A stretch of 10,833 nucleotides of DNA from Jimgerdemannia flammicorona (taxonomy: Eukaryota; Mucoromycota; Endogonomycetes; Endogonales; Endogonaceae). Below the pieces are notes generated by a model that was not told where the DNA came from, ran no database searches, and saw nothing but the letters and a program-made list of their open reading frames with translations. Of this stretch, positions 1 to 7,529 are shown piece after piece (within the stretch, counting starts at the first letter, position 1; the number at the start of each line of letters is the position of its first letter). The stretch lies in the NCBI GenBank assembly GCA_003990745.1, contig RBNI01006931.1, positions 1 to 10,833 on the forward strand. The letters are read 5' to 3'. The position numbers were made by a program, and so were the translations under genes.

Positions 1-25
1 AAAAAAAAAAAAAAAAAAAAAAAAA
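1..25. repeat. Run of 25 A at the window edge
   Basis: The first 25 bases are all A. With T9 at the far end, this suggests the sequence stops at homopolymers, as short assembly contigs often do. It could equally be the A tail of a retroposed element whose body lies outside the window. Nothing here decides between them. Confidence 0.9.
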
Positions 26-299
26 CCTGACTTTTCCACTTTTGGAACAGAATGGTATCAAATGAACACATTTGACATGGTTTACATTCAGGCGAAGTGT
101 TTGATTCAAATATACAATTCATATAGTTACATATATAGTTATGAAGCATCGTGCACACTCCATTGTGAGATCCCCTGCTAGTTTTTGTTCGTAATGCAAA
201 CTTATAGGTTGTACGTTTTTGGCATCTTTGGCATCACAGATCACATATTTCGTTTGCCTTTCCCTTCCGTGGTGTTCCCCCTGCTGCGACGTTCGACGC
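26..299. other. Left-edge stretch, no supported gene
   Basis: Moderately A+T-rich up to about 230, then more balanced. Several short reading frames overlap here on both strands, but none shows a recognisable motif. The plus-strand frame that becomes convincing after about 300 is open from a TAG near 207 but has no ATG, so the upstream part of that locus is either missing, frameshifted or in an exon I cannot place. Confidence 0.5.
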
Positions 300-698
300 C
301 CTCTCCCCCACGGTTGGCAGAAAATCCAAAGTCGAATTGCGCCCCTCGCAGTGGCCAAACCTCCGTAATTTGGAAATCAACCTCTGTTTCACGCGGCTCT
401 GGGACGAGGTTGCCCTCGGCTCCACAGCCTATGCTACAGCCTCACCAGATGGCAATGCCCTCCCCAGAATCCCTATTTTGACCGCGAGTGCCTGAGCCTC
501 GTTCACATTTTCAAGAACCGCTGCGAGCTGGTAGGCAATAAAGTACCTTGAGCTTTTGGTGTTGGCACAAAACGAATCGAGGCACGCATTATTCACGACA
601 GGTAAGGGAGACGACGAGAATTTTGTGTAGTTCTCATTTCAGCTGGTTGGTACGAGTTACCTCTGGCAAGAGAAACGGAATCGGCGCCACCTTTATAA
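300..698 (+). pseudogene. Frameshifted F-box/LRR-like protein remnant (C-terminal part)
   Basis: This is probably the C-terminal end of a fungal F-box/leucine-rich-repeat-like protein, a family whose members usually recruit substrates to SCF ubiquitin ligases. Three protein-like segments follow one another in different frames. At about 343-410 the frame reads SQWPNLRNLEINLCFTRLW; at about 411-548 another frame reads CPRLHSLCYSLTRWQCPP, then NPYFDRECLSLVHIFKNRC; from about 535 the first frame resumes with IKYLELLVLAQNESRHALF. Codons in each segment are rich in C-ending forms, unlike the other frames. The switches imply one missing base near 405-412 and one extra base near 531-552. The end is either a TAG at 628-630 without splicing or, with a 41-nt GT-AG intron at 602-642, a TAA at 696-698. 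No start codon or F-box is visible. Family assignment rests on LRR-like phrasing only. Sequencing errors in a live gene remain possible. Confidence 0.4.
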
Positions 699-820
699 AT
701 TATCCCAGAGCAACGGATGACGTCAGCGACTCTAAATTTCATCGCACCGTGCATATTCAGGTTTTATTGTCCAGAAACTGTATCGAACGTTCCCGCCATG
801 GCGTCAAAGAATTTTGAAGC

Positions 821-1414
821 CTACAAAGCCTCATGTTTATCGATCCTGCAGCCTTTGGCCCCAACATCTGCGCTCTTACAACATGTCCAAGTATTAACCG
901 GCACCTGCTTCAACCTCGCCAAAGAATACTCAGGGACGGCACTAGCACATACTTTACAGTACCGTTTGTCCTGATGACTCGAGTCGGTGCACCGCTCCTT
1001 GATCTTAATCTCCATCATCACGGGAGTGAACACGCCTGAGTGGTATATACACCTCTCCGTGAACTCCGGGTCGAACATCCGGTGGCAATTCTTGCAAGTC
1101 GGTGGTCGCGAGAAGGGGACGCCGTAGAACGCCGCCTCGCGCTCGATCTCTGGCCAGGTCATCGCGTCGAGCGGGAGGTTGATGCGGCCGAGGTGACGAA
1201 GTCCATCGAGGATGTAGTTGAAGTGGGTGGGGGAGCGGTCGATAAAGATGGCTGAGTCCACGAGCCGAGTGGTGTAGGAGCGGGACAGGAGGCCATGGAA
1301 GAAAGTGTTGGGAACAGAGGAGAGCGTGGTGCGCGTGGTGGCGAAGAGGGTGCCACCGACGTTCAGGCGGACGATTTCGTCACCGTTTTCGGGAGGGATG
1401 GTGGTTCGGAACAT
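821..1414 (-). CDS. KCTD-type BTB domain protein with C-terminal CHORD-like Cys/His module
   Basis: Single-exon reading of 197 residues. Residues about 13-101 match the T1/KCTD subclass of BTB domains: VRLNVGGTLFATTRTTL at the start, then SAIFIDRSPTHFNYILDGLR and EREAAFYGV. Such domains form homo-oligomers and often act as cullin-3 adaptors or scaffolds; no channel segment follows. Residues 107-194 form a Cys/His module: C107-x2-C110, C122-I-Y-H125-S-G, then W176-T-C178-C179-K and G188-C189-x4-H194. The CxYHxG, WxCCK and GCx4H phrases are those of CHORD zinc domains, although the first pair is C-x2-C instead of the usual C-x4-C and the middle insert is long, with C142, H147, C153 and C156. 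The ATG at 1414 is the first one after an in-frame TGA upstream. A 48-nt in-frame segment (905-952) could be an intron, because it starts GTATGT and ends CAG. Function beyond oligomerisation and likely zinc binding is unknown. Confidence 0.8.
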   Translation of the reverse strand: MFRTTIPPENGDEIVRLNVGGTLFATTRTTLSSVPNTFFHGLLSRSYTTRLVDSAIFIDRSPTHFNYILDGLRHLGRINLPLDAMTWPEIEREAAFYGVPFSRPPTCKNCHRMFDPEFTERCIYHSGVFTPVMMEIKIKERCTDSSHQDKRYCKVCASAVPEYSLARLKQVPVNTWTCCKSADVGAKGCRIDKHEAL

Positions 1415-1846
1415 GGAAGGAGTAGTGGGGGTTGTCGCCGTTCAAAATTATGTGGCGATGTCAAGCCACAAGAACGTCACGAGTCACGATGATAGATTAT
1501 ACGTTGATAAGACTTCGCATTTTGTCGAGGGAACAAACGCGCTAAATAAATAAATGAACCATTTTGTCAGGCTGACGTAAGGAAGAAAAAGGAGTGTGAC
1601 TAACGGCTCAGCGCCCTATGCATGTATTGTACTTAAATCTGCAATACAGAATAAAAGCAAGGAAGAGGAAAATGTGATAGGAACAAGACGCCGAAACCTG
1701 TTTGGCAGCTTCCTTTTGTCTGTAGTTCGCGTCGCGTATGGTTCCTCGAAGGAAACGGAGGCAAGTGGTGATGTCAGCTTTTATAAATGGGGGCGTACTG
1801 CGATTGGGATGACATTGCATTAGTGCACTTATTGGCACTTTAAAAG
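1415..1846. other. Upstream region of the BTB gene
   Basis: About 430 bases of normal base composition with no supported gene. Short open frames at 1596-1838 on both strands show no motif or coding-type codon bias. This stretch should hold the promoter and 5' leader of the minus-strand BTB gene. It ends abruptly at the A run that borders the A+T-rich island. Confidence 0.5.
1573..1580 (-). promoter_or_regulatory. CRE-like site upstream of the BTB gene
   Basis: TTACGTCA on the minus strand, about 160 bases upstream of the BTB start codon. It fits the Atf/CREB-type bZIP consensus known from fungi. An 8-base match by itself is weak evidence. Confidence 0.25.
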
Positions 1847-1867
1847 AAAAAAAAAAAAAAAAAAAAA
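1847..1867 (+). repeat. Run of 21 A at the edge of the A+T-rich island
   Basis: Twenty-one A in a row, immediately followed by the CpG-free A+T-rich block. It marks the left border to the base. No AATAAA stands close upstream, so this is less clearly a retroposon tail than the run at 3913. Confidence 0.85.
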
Positions 1868-3882
1868 GTTGATGTAAACTTTACATAAATAAGTCTGATA
1901 ATATTTTGGATATAAGAAATAATTATATTATAAAATACATATTATATATATTTAGTTTAAAATTTATTAATATATTTTATACTTTTTATCTTTTTATAAT
2001 ATTTTATTCAATTTAAAAGAAAAGAAAGAAAAGACTGTTATAGTAAAATCTAATTAGTATATCAGATAGGTCTCAGTAATTATTATTAACTATCAATTAA
2101 TCAATACTAGTCAACTAACTAAACACATAATTATTACTCTATATATCAATATATAGCTCTATCAAGCAAAGTCTTTATTGACAAGAAATAGAATTCTCCT
2201 CAGAAAGATCTCTTAGATACTATTGATATCTATATTAATTACTTATCTATAGTTTTCATATATACTAGAAAATCATTTGATCACCCAAATTATAATAAAT
2301 TTATCTATAATTTCTACAGATCTTTGATGTATATATCTCAGATACAATTATTACCTTTTTATCTAGCTCCTCAGTCTTACTGAGTAGCTAATTGAAAAAG
2401 TACCTATAGCTTTATATATATTAATATCTTATATATTATATATCTAATTAGCTTTCTCTTCAGTTTTTTTTTTTCAGTTATAGTATATAAGTTAAACTAT
2501 GAGATAATTATAATATCAAAAATTATAATACTGCTTTTTTGTAAATCTTATTAATTAGATTCTACATTTATTGATATATAATAGAGATGATAGAGATAGT
2601 AGCTTATCTCTATTTAGATCTAGATTTTATGATATTGGTGATATTATAAAGTCAAATACTACTTAAAAATCAGAGTATTTGAATTTTGTCTTAATAATGC
2701 TAGTGATGAAAAGTACAAAAAGAGATAACAAGTTTCAATATCTATTTCTTTCTCTACTATCATACTAGTCAAAAGGTTTTAGTAGACAATCTTCTGAGTC
2801 TCTTTTTCACAACTTATCTTCTCTACCTTGGGTTAGTTTGCTATACTTATTGCAAAATAGTAGAAGAGAGACAATAGTAACAAATTACTCCTTTATTAGT
2901 ATTAGATTAGTACTTTCTTTATCTTTTTTATAGTTTCTGATATCTCTAACTATATCTGAAATATATCTGTTTTAGTGTAGTACTTTTTTCCTTTACTATT
3001 ATCAATAAGATATCATCTTGATATATTATGAGCTATATAGAGAGTTAGTTAACCTTAGATATCAAGTACTAGTATAAGTTATCTACAGGTCTTTCATATC
3101 TGTAGTAAGGCTCTCTAAGCTTTGACAAGCTTTCTAGTAAATATAGTTCTAGTATAGATAACTATTTTTCAGAAAAAGTTAGGATAAGAGAAGAGATAAT
3201 TATCATAGATAAGAGGAAGGATGATTATAGTAAACCAGTAGAGTATTAGACTAGTAATAATCATCAGAGCTAGTATGGATACTACATTGGTGGGGTCTTC
3301 TAATTAATACTAGATAGTTAGATGGTAGGTGTCACTCTCAGCAGCTCTCAGCAATATGAGGTTAAGCTCTGGTTATTGAGAGTTATTGGGAGATCTGAGA
3401 CTATTCAAGTTAGATATCTTGACTATACTTAACTAGAACTAAGAGCTGATATAGCAATATAATTGAGGCCTATAAGCTTGAGTAATAAAGTATTGAGAGT
3501 CTCCTTCTATTTTATATATAAATTCTCTACTTATCTCATCAGAGAGAATTAGGTCCTACCTACTACTTAATATCTTTTAGGAGATTTTTCTTTATCTATT
3601 GCTCTATTTAAAGTAGTAGAAGCTATATATGTGAATTGACTTAAATGTAGTTTTATATACATTGGGGTTTTGAGCATATATCTTTGATTATAGGTATATG
3701 GTCACTTTCTCTCTAATGGTAAGAAAAGTATAGTGTGCAGAATGAGGTACAGGCTACTACATATAAGCTATACTATACTTAATATGATTGAGCTACTGAA
3801 TAATAGCTAACCTAGATTCATAGGGATGTAATGCTCAGGGTAGAGGGTGGGGGTTTGGCCTATATAGTCTAGATTCCCTTTC

Positions 3883-3908
3883 AATAAAAATCTGCAGAAC
3901 TTGAGTCT

Positions 3909-3947
<39 letters not shown>
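3883..3947 (+). mobile_element. Probable 3' end of a decayed retroposed element
   Basis: AATAAA at 3883-3888 is followed 24 bases later by 35 uninterrupted A (3913-3947). Hexamer plus tail at this spacing is what a reverse-transcribed polyadenylated RNA leaves, either a non-LTR retrotransposon or a processed gene copy on the plus strand. The body would lie to the left, within 1868-3882, but it is too mutated to show reverse transcriptase or other motifs. I found no matching target-site duplication at a 5' end. Confidence 0.4.
3913..3947 (+). repeat. Run of 35 A
   Basis: Thirty-five consecutive A, the longest homopolymer in the window, inside the A+T-rich island. It separates the undefined stretch on the left from the minisatellite on the right. 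Confidence 0.9.
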
Positions 3948-3949
<2 letters not shown>

Positions 3950-3983
3950 TAACTTAGATCGCTCAGATGGCAGATTCTTGATA

Positions 3984-4210
3984 AATTATATCAAGACTGG
4001 CTTCATTTGCATGAAGTTATATCAATGACTGGCTCTACTGCAAAGTTATATCAGAAGACTAGCTTGTGGCAAGGTTTCTTATAGTAGGCTCTCTAGAAAT
4101 AGTAGACTTCTTGAGCAAAGTTATATCAAGACTGACTTCATTTATGTAGAGTTACATTGATAGACTGGCTCTACTGTGAAGTTGTATCAATAGACTGGCT
4201 TTAGTGATAA
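3984..4210 (+). repeat. Degenerate minisatellite of about 30-bp units
   Basis: Six imperfect copies of a unit of roughly 28-31 bases with the core AGTTATATCAA-(TA)GACTGGCT followed by CTACTG or TTCATTT. Copies begin near 3984, 4014, 4042, 4119, 4150 and 4180. About 50 bases of unrelated sequence (4070-4118) split the array into two blocks of three. The first and fourth units share the TTCATTT ending, and the second and fifth share CTCTACTG, which hints that a three-unit block was duplicated. Confidence 0.7.
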
Positions 4211-4549
4211 GATGGTAGACTTTTTAAAAATAGCAGCTTATTTCTTAAGCAGCAGATTACTCAAATGGTGGTGAAGTTCTTTCTTGAACTTAGCAGATTT
4301 CTCAGATTCTTCAGACTTATCTGACAAGTAAATCAAAAACAGACTTATTATTTATATTGAAAAGTAGACTAGAGTGAGAAAAGGAGACCAATGCTTAATC
4401 TTTAAAGGTTTCTTTGATTTGTACTTCAATTCAAACTGAGGTTTATTCACTCTTATCTCTGAAGTATTTTATACAAGTTGATTGCTATCTAGTTACTATC
4501 TGAATAATAATAGATTTACTATCTCTAGTAATATTTGAATATATCTATA

Positions 4550-4625
4550 GGACATGAGTGTGTCTACAGAATATGAGTGTATCTACAGAATATAAGTGCG
4601 TCTGTAGGATATGAGTATATCTACT
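4550..4625 (+). repeat. 19-bp tandem repeat, four copies
   Basis: Four head-to-tail copies of a 19-base unit starting at 4550, 4569, 4588 and 4607, of the form GRAYATRAGTRYRTCTRYW. Partial copies flank the array: GAATATATCTATA just before and GAATATAGG just after. Copies differ mainly by transitions. One of the two CpG of the whole island lies in the third copy. Confidence 0.8.
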
Positions 4626-5203
4626 GAATATAGGTAAATAACTCTAATTTGGTATTCTTGGTTAATTATAAATATGGCAGTTATGAGTAACTATATTATG
4701 CTGAGAATTTATATCATCTGGCTATATTATACTATATATTTGCTCATCACAGTAACTCTTATACCCCTCAGTCTTTAAGATCTAGTAAGAGTTAGTATTT
4801 ATAGTAGTAAACTATACTGAGAATAATAATAATATAATTCTATTAGTACAAAAGACCTGACTGTGAGCTAATTATTATATATTATAATATAGCAGATATC
4901 TAACCTCAGAAGTATGGCAGATTTTTATATCTTGAAACTTGATCTTATTCTGACTCTTACAGAGTCTTCAGAATACAGAGATATAAGTTTAAAGTATATC
5001 TACTCATAAACTTACTAGTTCTCTTACTTTCTCTTTACTTTAAACTATTTTGATCAAAAGTTTATTTACTCTAAATACTGAAGATATTTATATAAGTTTG
5101 CTAGCTATAAAGTAACTATATTTTCTATAAGTTACTTTTTATAAGTAGAGATCTCAGCTATAGCTAAGCCACTCTGACCAGTCATAGCTAGTACTAAGTA
5201 TAC

Positions 5204-6286
5204 ATAAGACTAAATTAGTCTATAACTCTATTGATGTCATAAGCTAAAATAGTCTATAATATCATAGAAACTAAAATATATTAAAATTAGCTACTGATAT
5301 CATTAGTCCTCTGATGTCACAAGCTAGTAAGATCTTTAAGATTAGTAATATCATAAGCTAAACTAGACTATGATAAGTAATGAAATCTTAGTTGTCATAG
5401 ACTAAAATAGTTTATTTGGTAAATAAATAAAAAGGCTGACAATTGGCTCTGGAAAATAATTAATCAAATAATAACCATATAAACTCATAGATATATACTC
5501 TCAAAAAGCAAACTAAAATATAAATAAATTATACTCTCTTCTTCTAAATATATCTATAAAGCTCTCTGAGAAGTAGTCTTTAATTATCAATACTAGTATA
5601 ACTGAGAACATATTGATCTAGATACTTATAATATAGAGTAGTTTTTGAAAGCTACTAATGAAATTACTGCTAAAATATAATTAGTTATAAGATATTTTCA
5701 AATATTAAAAAACTACCAAGCTAGTAGACTCTTAATATTTGGAAGTATCTTATAACTAACTATATTTTAGTAGCAATTTTATCAGTAGTTTCCAAAAACT
5801 ACTCTATATCATAAATATCTAAATTAATATATTCTTAGTTATATTAATATTAATAATCAAAGACTGCTTCCTAGAGAGCTTTATGGATATGTTCAAAAAG
5901 AGAGAGTATGATTTATTTTATGTTTTAGTTTGCTTTTTAGAAATATGTATCTATAAGTTTATATAACTATTATTTTATTAATTATTTTTCAGAGCTAATT
6001 GTCAGCTTTTTTTAAATAAACTATTTTAGTCTAGTAACTATGATTTTATTACTTATTATAGTCTAGTTTAGCTTATAATATTACTAGTCTTAAAGATTTT
6101 ACTAGCTTGTAATATCAGAGAGCTAATGATTTTTTTTGTTTTTTGTTTTTTATTTTTTATTTTTTGTTTTGACTAAGAGCTAATAATATGTATTAGTAGC
6201 TAATTTTAATATATTTTAGTTTTTATAATATTATAGATTATTTTAGCTTATAATATTAATGAAGTTATAAACTAATTTAGTCTTAT
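5204..6286. repeat. Large near-spacerless palindrome (inverted repeat)
   Basis: Two arms of about 515 and 565 bases meet at a centre near 5720. The left arm from ATAAGACTAAATTAG (5204) matches the reverse complement of the right arm ending at 6286. Other paired landmarks are AAGCAAACTAAAA, CTGACAATTRGCTCTG, TCTATAAAGCTCTCT versus its CCATAAAG form, and AGAGTAGTTTTTG. Most positions agree; the differences I aligned are nearly all C/T or G/A, with one transversion and one single-base gap in about 290 bases. The right arm is longer because of one T-rich insert. Near each outer end lie repeats of a TGATGTCAYAAGCTA-like core (left arm at 5232, 5312 and 5346). It may be a foldback element or an inverted duplication. 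No flanking duplication and no coding sequence is visible. Confidence 0.85.
6119..6187. repeat. T6R microsatellite insert between 12-bp direct repeats
   Basis: AGAGCTAATGAT (6119-6130) and AGAGCTAATAAT (6176-6187) flank 45 bases composed mostly of seven-base TTTTTTG or TTTTTTA units (6131-6171). The matching place in the left palindrome arm (around 5295-5312) has one copy of the flank and no T-rich tract. The tract was therefore gained in the right arm or lost from the left. Read on the minus strand it looks like an A-rich retroposon tail with a target-site duplication. Confidence 0.65.
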
Positions 6287-6486
6287 ACTATTTTTAGCAT
6301 TCTTAGTCTATTTTTGAGATATATCTATAGTGATATCAGTAAAGTCATATACTAATCTAGTATAGAGACTAGTATAATCACTATAATATCATCAACTAAA
6401 AAGAACTAAAATTAGTATAAATCACTATAATCTTACTAATATTCTTGAGTTTTCTAATATGTAACCTAGCTGGTGATATGAATTCA

Positions 6487-6507
6487 ATGATATCAGCTTG
6501 ATATCAT
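6487..6507. repeat. Short perfect hairpin
   Basis: ATGATATCA and TGATATCAT are exact reverse complements separated by GCT. It lies between the large palindrome and the nearly pure A+T right margin. Short hairpins are easily formed by chance in sequence this rich in A+T, so its meaning is doubtful. Confidence 0.6.
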
Positions 6508-7020
6508 TTTTTGTAATATTAAAGTATAATTTCATTATATAATTAATATTAAAAAAAATAAGTATAATTAAATTTAAACTTTTTTACTATTAATTAAATA
6601 ATTACTAAAACTTTTATTTTTATTAATTATCTTATAAGTTTTATATGATTTTTATAATTTTTATTAAAACTATTAAAAAATTATATTATATATTTTATTT
6701 ATAAAGATTTTAAAATATATAAAAAAATAATATTTTTATAATCTATAATATCTATTAAAATATAATATAAATTTATAATAAATAATCATAATTATAAAAG
6801 ATAATTAATAATTTAATATTCTAAATTAGAAAAAAATATAATAATAAATTATAAAAGGAAATATAAATATTATAACTAATATTTTTAAATTAATTAAAAT
6901 TTATTAAATTTATTTAATTATCTTATATTAATACTATTTTAATATAATAATAAAGTATCTTATATAATTTTCTTTATATAATAATATATTAAGACTTTAA
7001 ATCATTTTGATATAATAATA

Positions 7021-7529
7021 CCCTCTATAATAACCCAGAGACTGTCACTATATGGGGAGAGCAGTATACACAAATATGCTTGCAAATAGACCGCGTCGAT
7101 ATATCATATTTGATCATGAAAGCAAGCACTGTACAATTCCGTCGTAGGATACTGCCCCATAAACGACCTAGATATCGATTGGCTGCGTATCTACCCAAAC
7201 CCGAGAAATTATCTACCCCTGACAGGTTAAATCCAGCTTTCCTGTCGGCAAAAATGTTTCAACCGATATCCACACGTCCGAAAACAAACATTCACGACAA
7301 CCCGATAAAGTACAGGCACGCAGGGAACAGTGGCGCGGCGACGGGAATGAAGGCTCTAGTCCAAGGTACAAACGTGTACGAAAGAAAGAGGGAGTGGTAT
7401 TGTATAAAGGGTGTTGGTCTAAACAGGGAGCTCAAATTTTTTTCCTTTCAAAACCCTGTTAAGTCGTAGATAGAAAAAGTTAGAACCAGACGATCATCAA
7501 CCAAAAAAAAAAAGACAATATAACCAGTC
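7021..7529. other. Region downstream of ERD2, no supported gene
   Basis: Base composition returns to normal by about 7050, and CpG reappears at 7092. A 129-codon plus-strand frame (7080-7469) is open but has mixed third positions, no recognisable domain and no family resemblance, so I do not call it a gene. The stretch should contain the 3' untranslated end of the minus-strand ERD2 gene. I see no clear polyadenylation hexamer for it. Confidence 0.5.

Larger units (their letters stand above)
1868..7020. other. A+T-rich, CpG-free repeat island (RIP-like), no readable gene
   Basis: About 5.15 kb in which I count only two CpG (3960-3961 and 4599-4600), against frequent CpG in both flanks. TpA is very common and stop codons fill all frames, so no coding sequence survives. 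CpA and TpG are still present. The margins (about 1900-2040 and 6510-7010) are almost pure A+T, while the interior keeps more G and C. RIP of repeated DNA, or deamination of methylated CpG, is the known cause of such blocks in fungi. The original element or elements cannot be identified by eye. Inside, 1868-3882, 4640-5203 and 6290-6480 show no feature I can name beyond scattered short hairpins. Confidence 0.85.

Noticed and set aside
718..725. Perfect TGACGTCA (CRE) palindrome
   Set aside because: It lies between the ends of two converging loci, not upstream of a start, so a promoter role is unsupported.
821..1414. Voltage-gated potassium channel
   Set aside because: Only the tetramerisation-type BTB domain is present; there are no transmembrane helices and no pore motif.
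1596..1838. Short open frames on both strands upstream of the BTB gene
   Set aside because: No motif, no coding-type codon bias, and the two strands offer equally long frames.
1868..7020. CRISPR array or phage-like region
   Set aside because: The tandem repeats have no spacer-repeat alternation of constant length, and the surrounding genes are eukaryotic with introns.
1868..7020. Mitochondrial or centromeric DNA as an explanation for the A+T block
   Set aside because: No tRNA, rRNA or mitochondrial gene is recognisable. It is flanked within a few hundred bases by nuclear-type genes on both sides and is too short to argue for a centromere.
1868..7020. Terminal inverted repeats bounding the whole island
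   Set aside because: The first 50 bases after 1867 and the reverse complement of the last 50 before 7020 share only general A+T richness.
7080..7469. 129-codon plus-strand open frame downstream of ERD2
   Set aside because: No domain, no family resemblance, mixed third-position bases and a location opposite the ERD2 3' end. A length of 129 codons can arise by chance in sequence of this composition.
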